Origin: Flavobacterium limi
GTDB taxonomy: Bacteria; Bacteroidota; Bacteroidia; Flavobacteriales; Flavobacteriaceae
Direction of reading: 5' to 3'
Length of the DNA: 64,000 nt
NCBI RefSeq assembly: GCF_010645075.1
Contig: NZ_JAADZV010000008.1
Coordinates: 186,001 to 250,000, forward strand
Below, in pieces: positions 54,225 to 62,424 of the stretch. The notes beneath the pieces are model-generated. The model ran no database searches, was not told where the DNA came from, and saw nothing but the letters and a program-made list of their open reading frames with translations. Position 1 is the stretch's first letter, and every line of letters starts with the position of its first letter. The position numbers and the translations under genes are program-made.

Positions 54225-55063
54225 TATTTTAAAACAGTTTCGAGTTCTTGTAATTCTTTGTCTAACTCTGCAATAGCCAGATCGTATTGTTCTTTTGAAG
54301 GAACGCCATGATGCCATTTTAATACGTTTTCCATATAGCTGACTCCTTTTCCTTTAGTCGTATGTGCGATGATAAAAGTAGGTTTTCCGCTTTCTAGTGG
54401 TAAGCTGTTAAGCGTTTGCGAAAGTTCTTCTAAATTATGACCATCAACATGAGCTACTGCCCAGCCAAAAGCTTCCAGTTTTTTGTCAATCGGCTCTAAG
54501 CCCATAACGTCAGCATTTGGAGCTGTAATTTGAAGTTTATTATAATCTAAAATAGCACAGAGGTTGTCTAATTTGTAATGAGAGGCAAACATCATGGCTT
54601 CCCAGTTTGAGCCTTCAGCCATTTCACCGTCACCTAAAATAGTAAACACTTTTACCGATGAATTATCTCTTTTTGCTGCCAAAGCCGCTCCTGCGCAAAT
54701 CGGGAGACCGTGTCCTAATCCGCCGGTATTTTGTTCAATTCCGGGAATAGATTTAGTTGGATGTCCTATGTAAGGGGAATTGTACTTGCAAAGTGATAAT
54801 AAATCTTCTTCAGGAAAAAAACCTTTGTCAGCTAAAACTACATACAAAGCTTCAACAGAGTGGCCTTTGCTCTGAATAAACATATCTCTGGTTTTAGAAC
54901 TGAAATTCTCCGGAGAAACGTTCATAACATTATTGTATAATACATTCAGGATATCTACAATTGAGAGACTTCCTCCTGTATGACCAGCCTTTGCGTTGTA
55001 GATGTATTTGAGTATTTTTTTTCTACTCTCTATTGATTTTCGTTTTAATTCTGCAATGTGCAT
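54224..55063 (-). CDS. Transketolase N-terminal subunit (thiamine diphosphate-binding)
   Basis: 279 residues. Conserved elements are KAGHTGGSLSIVDIL (27-39), SKGHSVEALYVVL, GGLGHGLPICAGAALA, and the thiamine diphosphate/Mg motif starting at GDGE (144-147) and ending at Asn about 175 (DYNKLQ). HTTKGKGVSYMEN and KWHHGVP lie near the C-terminus. All cofactor residues appear present. It is 52 bases after the isomerase gene and shares one base with the C-subunit gene. With that subunit it equals a full transketolase. The presence of a dedicated copy beside an isomerase and an FGGY kinase points to catabolism of an uncommon pentose. Confidence 0.93.
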   Translation of the reverse strand: MHIAELKRKSIESRKKILKYIYNAKAGHTGGSLSIVDILNVLYNNVMNVSPENFSSKTRDMFIQSKGHSVEALYVVLADKGFFPEEDLLSLCKYNSPYIGHPTKSIPGIEQNTGGLGHGLPICAGAALAAKRDNSSVKVFTILGDGEMAEGSNWEAMMFASHYKLDNLCAILDYNKLQITAPNADVMGLEPIDKKLEAFGWAVAHVDGHNLEELSQTLNSLPLESGKPTFIIAHTTKGKGVSYMENVLKWHHGVPSKEQYDLAIAELDKELQELETVLK

Positions 55064-55115
55064 CTTAATTCATTTAGTGTTTGTAAACTTTGCAACCTAG
55101 TGTGATTACTTCAGA

Positions 55116-56519
55116 TTAGTGTCTGTAAACTTCCCAACCCATATAATTACCTAAAGCTTCTTCTAAGATTGCGGCTGTTTTTGAGGCATTCATAACTACG
55201 TGGTGCTCAAATCCGTTTTTACAGATGTATTGCATTAGTCCTTGCAGGTCAGGTATTTGTGCTACAGCTCTGTTTCCGAAAGTATTTAGGGCATCATCCG
55301 TAAGTTCACCTTCACCAATATATACTTTAATGATTCCTTTTGGGTCATCAGTGCTGATTCTTCCGTAAGTAAGCGGCATTGCCGGTGTTCTTCCGTCTAA
55401 GGCACCATATGTGTTTTCAACTCCCACGGTAGTTCCTAAGATAGGAGCATTGCTTAACTGAATGTCTGGTAAAAATGATTTAGCCCAGTTGCCACAGTGG
55501 AATAAAACACATTTTTCAGGATCATCGGCATAGTTGTTATTCCAGTCTACCAATGCACTTGGAGAGCCTGAAGCCAATTGCATGGCATACATACTCAATG
55601 TTCCGGTTACATCGACCTCACAGGCACTCGGAAGCATATTTTCGCTCATGATACTCATGCTTGTACATACATTACAGCCATAATTTTGCTGTAGTGAAGT
55701 CCAGCATTGAATAGCAGTAGCATCTAAGGCATGTTCTTCCATGAAATCTTTCAAAACCACATCTAATTTTGCGATTTGAATCATGGCTTCATTAGGCGCT
55801 TTGCTGTTAGGAACGTAAGCATTTATAGATTCCAGATGTTTTTTAACCGAGTCGTCATCAGCAGTTAATTTATTTGCTTTTCCTAAGATTTCAGATAAAT
55901 CAGCTGTCGTTACGGTAATACCATGTCTTTGTAATATCTTCTCGGAGTAACGAACCGTATTAAATGCTCCCGGTCTTGCTCCAATGGCACCGATACGAAC
56001 GTTGCGCATTCCTTTTACAACCCGGCAAACGGCTGTGAAATCTAATAGGTCTTTATGAAAAACAGGATCAGACGGACTCATGACGTGCTGACTTGTAAGT
56101 GTGTATTTTATACCGTACTGGTATAAATTATTACAGACAGAAATTTTTCCACACCAGGAATCACGTCTGTTGACTACATTCATTTTGGTTAATTCATCAG
56201 GATAGGCCTGTATCAAAACAGGGACATTTAAATTAGCCAGTTTTAAGGTATCAGCCACTCCTTTTTCATCCCCGAAATTAGGGAGCAAAACAAGTACTCC
56301 CATAATTTCGTCCTGATGTTTTTTGAATAAGTCGGCACATTTTTGTGCTTCTTTATAGGTTTCTACTCCGCCAAGTTTGGTATCAGTACTGTCTAATAAA
56401 ATAGGCTTTATATTTAATTGGGCAAAAACTTCGATAATTTCAAATCTGGCTTTTTCGACTAAACTATCTGGAAAAAAATCTCTGTTTCCAATTATTACTC
56501 CTAATGTTGATGTTGTCAT
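55116..56519 (-). CDS. L-fucose/L-arabinose isomerase-fold sugar isomerase
   Basis: 467 residues, close in length to the family. The active-site layout of L-fucose isomerase is visible: Glu301 in ACEVDVTG, Asp325 exactly 24 residues later in LVDWNNN, and His341 in LFHCGNW. In E. coli FucI the metal-binding Glu and Asp are also 24 apart (337 and 361). Other landmarks are VLVLLPNFGDEKG, RIGAIGARPGAFNTVRYSEK, and a Cys-rich patch QCWTSLQQNYGCNVCTS. The enzyme should convert an aldose to a ketose with a divalent metal. The operon suggests a pentose, possibly D-apiose; fucose itself is unlikely because no aldolase is present. An A-rich leader separates it by 49 bases from the DeoR gene. Confidence 0.88.
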   Translation of the reverse strand: MTTSTLGVIIGNRDFFPDSLVEKARFEIIEVFAQLNIKPILLDSTDTKLGGVETYKEAQKCADLFKKHQDEIMGVLVLLPNFGDEKGVADTLKLANLNVPVLIQAYPDELTKMNVVNRRDSWCGKISVCNNLYQYGIKYTLTSQHVMSPSDPVFHKDLLDFTAVCRVVKGMRNVRIGAIGARPGAFNTVRYSEKILQRHGITVTTADLSEILGKANKLTADDDSVKKHLESINAYVPNSKAPNEAMIQIAKLDVVLKDFMEEHALDATAIQCWTSLQQNYGCNVCTSMSIMSENMLPSACEVDVTGTLSMYAMQLASGSPSALVDWNNNYADDPEKCVLFHCGNWAKSFLPDIQLSNAPILGTTVGVENTYGALDGRTPAMPLTYGRISTDDPKGIIKVYIGEGELTDDALNTFGNRAVAQIPDLQGLMQYICKNGFEHHVVMNASKTAAILEEALGNYMGWEVYRH

Positions 56520-56568
56520 TCTGTTTCTTTTTGTTTTTTATTTCTTTTTTTTGTTTTTTTTCTTCCTT

Positions 56569-57330
56569 TTAAGCTACTATTACTTCAATTTCATTTTCCC
56601 TGAAAACTTCTTTATGTTTTTCTTCGATCCCGTTATCTGTAATAATATAATCAATTAAGGATAAGGCCCCTAAACTGGCCAAAGCGCTTTTTCCAATTTT
56701 TGTACTGTCTGCTACCAGATAAGTGACTTCTGCAGCTTCAATCATAGCTTTTTTGACTACCAGATCACTAATGCTGGGATAGGTGAGTCCTGACTTTAAA
56801 GAGATTCCGGCTGTAGCTAAAAATAATTTTTGAACGTTCAGGCCTTTGAAAAAGTCAGCTGCTTTCTGCCCTGTTAATGATAATGTAGGAGGTTTAAATT
56901 CACCGCCTGTCATTATCACTTCAATATCCGGATCGGTTCCTAATAATAATGCGATATTTAATGCATTGGTAATCACTGTTAATTGTTTATGGCCTTTTAG
57001 TTTTTTAGCAATTTCAGTTGTTGTTGAACCTGAATCAAGGATAATTGTATCTCCATTTTCTATAAATTCTAAGCATTTCTGGGCAATAGCCGATTTTTGC
57101 TCTAAATTTTCCTGGCGTTGTAAGGAGAAGCTTCGTACCTGATCTTCTACGTTTTTTATGCTTGCGCCCCCGTGTTCCTTGAGTATAAGACCTTCCCCTT
57201 CCAGCTTTTCAAGGTCTTGGCGTATAGTTACCTCGGTAACTTTAAATAAACGGGCTAAATCGTTAACTTTTGCAAAACCATCCTCTTTTAAAAGGTCTAA
57301 TATTTTTTCTCTTCTTTGATTTGGTAACAT
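56569..57330 (-). CDS. DeoR-family transcriptional regulator
   Basis: 253 residues. N-terminal winged helix: QRREKILDLLKEDGFAKVND, then KVTEVTIRQDLEKLEGEGLI and the basic wing KEHGGAS. The DeoR C-terminal sensor domain shows the family motifs ENGDTIILDSGSTTTEIAKKL, VITNALNIALLL, IEVIMTGGEFKP, SLTGQKAADFF, LADSTKIGKSALASLG (here VADSTKIG) and IITDNG. Such repressors respond to phosphorylated sugar intermediates. It is the first gene of the operon, 49 bases before the isomerase gene, and the promoter in front of it carries a duplicated 12-mer that is a candidate operator. It probably represses its own operon until the kinase product accumulates. Confidence 0.94.
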   Translation of the reverse strand: MLPNQRREKILDLLKEDGFAKVNDLARLFKVTEVTIRQDLEKLEGEGLILKEHGGASIKNVEDQVRSFSLQRQENLEQKSAIAQKCLEFIENGDTIILDSGSTTTEIAKKLKGHKQLTVITNALNIALLLGTDPDIEVIMTGGEFKPPTLSLTGQKAADFFKGLNVQKLFLATAGISLKSGLTYPSISDLVVKKAMIEAAEVTYLVADSTKIGKSALASLGALSLIDYIITDNGIEEKHKEVFRENEIEVIVA

Positions 57331-57354
57331 TTAATATTTTATTTGTAGGTGAAA

Positions 57355-57407
57355 AACAAATATAAACAAAAACAAATAAATATAAATTATTCAATAACAA
57401 ATATAAA
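57355..57407 (-). promoter_or_regulatory. Duplicated 12-mer, candidate DeoR operator
   Basis: AACAAATATAAA occurs at 57355-57366 and again at 57396-57407, 41 bases apart (about four helical turns); the minus strand reads TTTATATTTGTT. One copy overlaps the -7 element, the other is in the leader. Between them is the related AACAAATAAATA (57371-57382). Direct repeats of this type are known for DeoR proteins. Confidence 0.45.
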
Positions 57408-57427
57408 ACAAAGTAAAAGAAAAACAA
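57398..57427 (-). promoter_or_regulatory. Promoter of the sugar catabolic operon
   Basis: On the minus strand a TTG (complement of 57425-57427), 19 bases of spacer and TATATTTG (complement of 57398-57405) match the Bacteroidota -33/-7 consensus. It would give a leader of about 60 bases before the DeoR start. Confidence 0.55.
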
Positions 57428-57664
57428 AAGAAAGTAAAAGAAAATAAAACAAAGTATTGCTATTTTTTAAAATGGAAAGATTTAAAATTTTTTAAGAATA
57501 AATATTAAATATGAAACTTAATAATTTACAATCTTTTTTTAGTTATTTTTGATATAAGTATAAAGTGAAATGATCATCTCATGTGTCAATATTTAGGTGG
57601 TTTGCGAAGGTTTGTAGTGATGATATGTAGTTAGCAGAATTGTAGAATTAAAATCTCAGAGTAA

Positions 57665-58078
57665 ATGGAGCATAATAAAGACCAAAAAGATGTTTTATTT
57701 CTTAAATCAGGCGAGGGAAGAACTTATAGTTGTGGAACCATGACGGCTATATTTAAAGCTGATGAAAATGAAACTGGAAATAAATACAGTATTTCTGAAT
57801 GGTGGCTTGAACCAAACTCAAAAGGTCCTGGTGCACATCAGCACGAAGACAATGACGAAGTATTTTATGGCATTGAAGGAAAAACTTCGATATTGGTTGG
57901 TGAAAAATGGATTGATATTGAGAAAGGTACTTTTTTGAGGATCCCTTCAAAAACCATTCATGATTTTGAAAACAGAACTGATCATAAATCGGGAGTTTTA
58001 AACTTTTTTATTCCTGGCGGATTCGAAAGAGACATGCCCTCTATCGTTGATTGGTTCAAAGAAAATCCATCAAAATAG
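57665..58078 (+). CDS. Cupin-domain protein
   Basis: 137 residues, one conserved-barrel cupin domain. Metal-binding motif 1 reads PGAHQHEDNDEVFYGIEGK (His, His, Glu) and motif 2 is around RIPSKTIHDFEN (His). It has no signal peptide, so it is cytosolic. Small cupins of this kind include sugar-binding, isomerase and quercetinase-like proteins; I cannot choose. The ISEWWLEPNSKGPG segment before motif 1 is typical. The gene is monocistronic and divergent from the DeoR operon. A role in sugar metabolism is suggested only by neighbours. Confidence 0.85.
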   Translation: MEHNKDQKDVLFLKSGEGRTYSCGTMTAIFKADENETGNKYSISEWWLEPNSKGPGAHQHEDNDEVFYGIEGKTSILVGEKWIDIEKGTFLRIPSKTIHDFENRTDHKSGVLNFFIPGGFERDMPSIVDWFKENPSK

Positions 58079-58482
58079 AAACTATTTTTAATATATGTTT
58101 TTTTTTGCCGTCTTTAGGCTTAAGGGACATTGAGGTTAAATCTGTAGTAACATTTAACTGAAAAGATTCTCAGTTTCAATTTCTGAAACACAAGAGGATC
58201 AGTCTGTAAAAACACCAAACACAATATTTAAAACTCTTAAATTATTAATCTCTTCATTTTAAGAAAATGCAAGAACAAATAATTTCATACACAAGACAGT
58301 TTGTCGATAATTTACTTAGTAAATTGAAATGGTTGTGAAGGTTTAATTTACTCCCGCTTAATCGATCTTCTATTGTTTTTTTCTGTTTATATATAATACA
58401 TTGATTTATAATTAATTATAGATATTGCTTTTAGACCCCTGTTTAATAGCAATATGTCTACTTTATTTGAAATTTGTTTTTT

Positions 58483-58490
58483 TAGCTTTG
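58483..58490 (+). promoter_or_regulatory. Candidate -7 element of the pectinase gene
   Basis: TAGCTTTG fits TAnnTTTG and lies 82 bases before the ATG. There is no TTG at the right distance, so an activator may be needed. The leader would include the palindrome at 58516-58533. Confidence 0.35.
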
Positions 58491-58515
58491 GTTTAACAAG
58501 AAAAATACTTGTGGT

Positions 58516-58533
58516 ATTCTCAAGTATGAGAAT
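58516..58533. promoter_or_regulatory. 7-4-7 palindrome in the pectinase leader
   Basis: ATTCTCA-AGTA-TGAGAAT is a perfect inverted repeat. An overlapping one (ATACTTG...CAAGTAT, 9-base spacer) means two alternative hairpins are possible in the mRNA. It could be an operator or a leader RNA structure; it is not a terminator, as no T-run follows. Confidence 0.4.
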
Positions 58534-58572
58534 GCGGTAACTTTTTAACTAATCTTAACCAAACCAAAAAGT

Positions 58573-61500
58573 ATGAAAAAAAACATTTTACTAGTAATTT
58601 TTTTAGCTTTCTTAACGATTCAGCTGAAAGCACAAAGCTACGATATTGTAGTAGCCAAAGATGGATCTGGAAATTATTCCAGTGTGCAGGCTGCAGTGAA
58701 CGCAGCTCCTTCTAATAGTTCAGCCAGAACTAAAATTTATATTAAAAATGGCACTTATTATGAAGTAATTACCGTTCCTTCAAATAAAACCAATCTGACA
58801 TTAATAGGGCAAAGTTCAACAGGAACTATTTTGACCTACAATAATTATGCATCCAAAATTAATCCGGCTACTGGCACTGCTTACGGAACTTCAAATTCAG
58901 CCAGTACTTTCATCAATGGAGCAGGCTTTTATGCCTTGAATCTTACCTTTGCCAATTCTTCAGGCCCTGTCGGACAAGCTGTTGCAGTTCGCTCTACTGC
59001 GGATAAAGCTGTTTTCAAGAACTGCCGTTTTTTAGGAAATCAGGATACTTATTATCCTCACAGTGGTAGATCCTATCACGAAAACTGTTATTTTGAAGGG
59101 ACTACAGACTTTATTTTTGGAGGAGCTATTGCTTATTTTCAAAACTGCCAGCTTTACACAAAAGGAGGGAGTTCTATAACTGCAGCTAATACAGCATCGC
59201 ATCTGGCTTACGGTTTTGTATTCAATAACTGCCAGATTACAGGTTCAGGAAGCAATATTACTGATCTTGGCCGCCCATGGGGTGGATATGCATCTGTTAC
59301 TTTTATGAATACAAGTATGACTAATGCAATTAAGGCAGCTGGCTGGAATGACTGGGGTAACGCTGCCAATCAGGCCACCGCACGTTTTGCGGAATACAAT
59401 AATTCCGGAGCCGGAAATGTTCCTGCATCCAGAGTTTCCTGGTCAAAAAAATTAACCGCTGCTCAGGCCACATCTTATACAAAATTAAATGTTTTAAAAG
59501 CAAATAGTGCCAATCCTCAGGTTACTGACAACTGGAATCCGGATACTATTATTAACTCTGTTACAACTGGAGGAACTGCTTTCCAAACTATTCAGGCCGA
59601 AAATTATACCAGCCAATCGGGCACTCAGACAGAAACAAGTTCTGAAGGAACTGATAATGTTGGGTATATAAATAGTGGTGACTGGATTAAGTTTGAAAAT
59701 ATAGATTTTGGTTCAGGTGCAGGCAGTTTTCTGGCAAGAGCTTCAACAGCAGGAACAGGAGGCACCATTTCTATAAGATTAGGAGGGACGTCAGGTACAG
59801 TAATTGGAACGTGTACTGTAACACCAACTGGCGGATGGCAGGCCTATTCAAACTTTACATGCCCTGTAAGCCAGATTTCTGGAATACATGATGTATATCT
59901 TGTTTTTGAAGGCGGAAGCGGGTATCTGTATAATCTTAATTATATAAGCTTTTCTGCTCCTCAGGCAGCAGCTGTATTAATAAAACATGGAGCAGGAGGA
60001 TCCAGTCAAACCGTAGCAATAAATACTGCTATTACAGGATTTTATTATAATTGGGAAAATGCTGCCACAGTAACTGTGTCAGGATTGCCATCCGGAATCA
60101 CAGCAACGATCAATAATTCCGCTAAAAGCATAACTTTTAGCGGTAGCCCAACTGTCAGTGGTACTTTTAATTATACAATTAATACAGTAGGTGGCAATCC
60201 AAATGCAACAAAATCAGCAACTTTTACAGTAACTGCATCGACTCAAAAGATTGCTGCTGCTCAGGCGGTTACTTCGCCGGCATTTCCGGGTGCTGAGGGT
60301 TTTGGACGTTACACCAGTGGTGGTCGCGGTGGAAGAGTAATCTACGTTACCAACCTGAATGATTCAGGTGCCGGAAGTTTAAGGGAAGCAGTTGCAGCAA
60401 CAGGAGCCAGGACAGTAATGTTCAAAGTATCGGGAATAATTGCCCTTAATTCAGATTTAAGAATTAATAATGGAGATATTACCATTGCAGGTCAGACAGC
60501 ACCGGGGGATGGAATCTGTCTGAAAAATTATTCGGTAAATATTGATGCAGATAACGTAATCATCCGATATATTCGTTTTCGAATGGGGGATCAGGCACAA
60601 CATGAAGGTGACGCTATAGGCGGACGGAACCATAAGAATATTATCATTGATCACTGCTCTATGAGCTGGAGTACTGACGAATGTGCTTCATTTTATGATA
60701 ATGAGAACTTTACTATGCAGTGGTGCATGATGTCTGAAAGTTTACGTGTTTCAGTCCACGATAAGGGAACTCACGGTTATGGGGGAATCTGGGGAGGAAA
60801 AAAAGCCTCATTTCATCATAATATGCTGGCACATCATGATAGTCGAAATGCCCGTTTTTGTGGAAGCAGATATTCAGCACTCCCTAATCTTGAAATGGTT
60901 GATTTTAGAAATAATGTTCTTTATAACTGGGGAGGCAACAGTGCTTATGCTGCCGAAGGAGGATCATACAATCTTACCAATAATTATTACAAAGCAGGTC
61001 CGGCAACAGGCTCAGGCGTAAACGACAGAATTATTTCTCCAAGTCCGGATAATGGAACGAACTCACAACCCGCAGGTGTCTGGGGAAGCTTTTATGTAAA
61101 TGGAAATTATACAACTGCAAATTCAACAACTTCTGGTAATAACTGGAATGGGGTGGATCCTAATCCGTCCTCAAAAAACAAAGCTGAGCTGCGTGTAAAT
61201 ACGGAATATAATTTTGGTGAAATGACTACGCATTCTGCAGCAAATGCCTACAACAGGGTATTAGCATACGTAGGGGCAAGTCTTAAAAGGGATATTGTGG
61301 ACAGCAGAATAGTATCAGAAGCTACTAATGGAACTTTTACTTATAACGGATCAAATGGAAGTACTAAGGGTTTGATAGATACGCAATCTGATGTTGGCGG
61401 ATGGCCAGCTTACAATTCAGCAACAGCACCTACAGATACAGATAAGGATGGAATGCCGGATAACTGGGAAACTGCCAATGGTTTGAATAGTAATAATATT

Positions 61501-62346
61501 TCAGACGGAACCGCTTACACACTGAGCACTGTATATACTAATTTAGAAGTTTATATTAATGGATTAGTAGCAGCTATTACTACAAATCAAAATCAAAATG
61601 GAACTGCTAACTATACAGATCCTAATCCTGGTACAACTACTACAGAAATTTCTATTAATGAAAATGAAACGGGTTTCTGTTTTGTAGAAGGCACAATAGA
61701 CAGCAATAACGCCGGATTTCAGGGAGCTGGTTTTGCCAATGCAAATAATGCTGTTGGTGCAGGAATTGAGTGGTCTGTGAATACTTCCTCTGGAAATTAT
61801 ATACTTCGATGGAGATATTCTAATGGTGGTACTACTCCAAGAGGAGCTAAGATAATTGTGGATGGTGTTAATATGACTACCGCGGCTTTTAATACCACAA
61901 CTAATTGGACTACCTGGGCAGAAAATTCAAGCTCTTTAGTTACAGTAGCACTTTCTGCAGGTAATCACATTATCAGGTTAGAAGCAACTACATCATCAGG
62001 TTTGGCTAATATTGATAAAATAGAGGTGGAAGGAATTAATCCTGTGGCAGTTAGTTGCAGTAGTACATCGAAAAAAGCTTCTATTGAAACAATCGATGCT
62101 GATGAAGTGAAGACTGAAGTAAAAATATATCCTGTACCCTTCAAAAATGAATTTTATATCCATCTTGGTACTATTGGAAAGGCGAAACAGATTTTAATAT
62201 TCAATATGCTTGGACAGCAAATCTATACAATAAACGAAATCACTGACCCAATTGTAAAAGTGAATATCAATGCACCTGCAGGTACATATGCAGTTAAAAT
62301 AATGACTGATAATGGTGTTGTAAATAAAACCATTGTCAAAGAATAA
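58573..62346 (+). CDS. Multimodular pectinase: CE8 pectin methylesterase, CBM6, PL1 pectate lyase, CBM35, T9SS domain
   Basis: 1257 residues with signal peptide ending LKAQ. CE8 methylesterase (about 24-325) has the complete motif set: QAVA (135-138), QDT with Asp158, GTTDFIFG with Asp179, LGRPW with Arg234. Next are a CBM6-like module (about 335-460; [24 protein letters not shown]), an Ig-like linker, a PL1-type pectate lyase (about 570-870; [41 protein letters not shown]), a CBM35-like module (about 1025-1165), and a T9SS type A sorting domain ([11 protein letters not shown] to the end). It would be exported through the type IX system, strip methyl esters from homogalacturonan and cleave the product. 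Monocistronic, ending in a strong terminator. Confidence 0.95.
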   Translation: MKKNILLVIFLAFLTIQLKAQSYDIVVAKDGSGNYSSVQAAVNAAPSNSSARTKIYIKNGTYYEVITVPSNKTNLTLIGQSSTGTILTYNNYASKINPATGTAYGTSNSASTFINGAGFYALNLTFANSSGPVGQAVAVRSTADKAVFKNCRFLGNQDTYYPHSGRSYHENCYFEGTTDFIFGGAIAYFQNCQLYTKGGSSITAANTASHLAYGFVFNNCQITGSGSNITDLGRPWGGYASVTFMNTSMTNAIKAAGWNDWGNAANQATARFAEYNNSGAGNVPASRVSWSKKLTAAQATSYTKLNVLKANSANPQVTDNWNPDTIINSVTTGGTAFQTIQAENYTSQSGTQTETSSEGTDNVGYINSGDWIKFENIDFGSGAGSFLARASTAGTGGTISIRLGGTSGTVIGTCTVTPTGGWQAYSNFTCPVSQISGIHDVYLVFEGGSGYLYNLNYISFSAPQAAAVLIKHGAGGSSQTVAINTAITGFYYNWENAATVTVSGLPSGITATINNSAKSITFSGSPTVSGTFNYTINTVGGNPNATKSATFTVTASTQKIAAAQAVTSPAFPGAEGFGRYTSGGRGGRVIYVTNLNDSGAGSLREAVAATGARTVMFKVSGIIALNSDLRINNGDITIAGQTAPGDGICLKNYSVNIDADNVIIRYIRFRMGDQAQHEGDAIGGRNHKNIIIDHCSMSWSTDECASFYDNENFTMQWCMMSESLRVSVHDKGTHGYGGIWGGKKASFHHNMLAHHDSRNARFCGSRYSALPNLEMVDFRNNVLYNWGGNSAYAAEGGSYNLTNNYYKAGPATGSGVNDRIISPSPDNGTNSQPAGVWGSFYVNGNYTTANSTTSGNNWNGVDPNPSSKNKAELRVNTEYNFGEMTTHSAANAYNRVLAYVGASLKRDIVDSRIVSEATNGTFTYNGSNGSTKGLIDTQSDVGGWPAYNSATAPTDTDKDGMPDNWETANGLNSNNISDGTAYTLSTVYTNLEVYINGLVAAITTNQNQNGTANYTDPNPGTTTTEISINENETGFCFVEGTIDSNNAGFQGAGFANANNAVGAGIEWSVNTSSGNYILRWRYSNGGTTPRGAKIIVDGVNMTTAAFNTTTNWTTWAENSSSLVTVALSAGNHIIRLEATTSSGLANIDKIEVEGINPVAVSCSSTSKKASIETIDADEVKTEVKIYPVPFKNEFYIHLGTIGKAKQILIFNMLGQQIYTINEITDPIVKVNINAPAGTYAVKIMTDNGVVNKTIVKE

Positions 62347-62375
62347 GTTATATAGACTAAGTACTTTTTAATGTT

Positions 62376-62412
62376 AAACCCTACCAGGAATTTCAAATTT
62401 CTGATAGGGTTT
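62376..62412. terminator. Bidirectional terminator after the pectinase gene
   Basis: A long near-perfect stem joins AAACCCTACCAGGAATTT (62376-62393) with AAATTTCTGATAGGGTTT (62395-62412), two imperfect pairs, followed by TTATTATTA. It lies between convergent genes and can stop both. Confidence 0.75.
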
Positions 62413-62424
62413 TATTATTATGGA

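Larger units (their letters stand above)
57331..57664. other. Divergent intergenic region between DeoR and cupin genes
   Basis: 334 bases. The DeoR-proximal 110 bases are extraordinarily A-rich on the plus strand, with repeated AACAAA-type words, and hold the operon promoter (57398-57427, minus) and a duplicated 12-mer. The cupin-proximal half has no recognisable element. Confidence 0.6.
58079..58572. other. Intergenic region upstream of the pectinase gene
   Basis: 494 bases without an ORF. It contains the inverted repeat AATTTAC-tta-GTAAATT (58309-58325), a -7-like TAGCTTTG (58483-58490) and a perfect 7-4-7 palindrome (58516-58533). It is probably the controlled promoter and a long leader for the pectinase gene. 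Confidence 0.55.

Noticed and set aside
54225-54317. Longer reading frame at the N-terminus of the transketolase C subunit
   Set aside because: The extra 31 residues are Arg-rich and lie entirely within the N-subunit gene. The ATG at 54224 sits on the N-subunit stop with a one-base overlap and gives a normal protein start.
56377-56658. Hydrophobic 93-codon plus-strand frame across the DeoR/isomerase gap
   Set aside because: It is Phe/Leu-rich because it translates the T-tracts of the gap; both flanking genes are well supported on the other strand.
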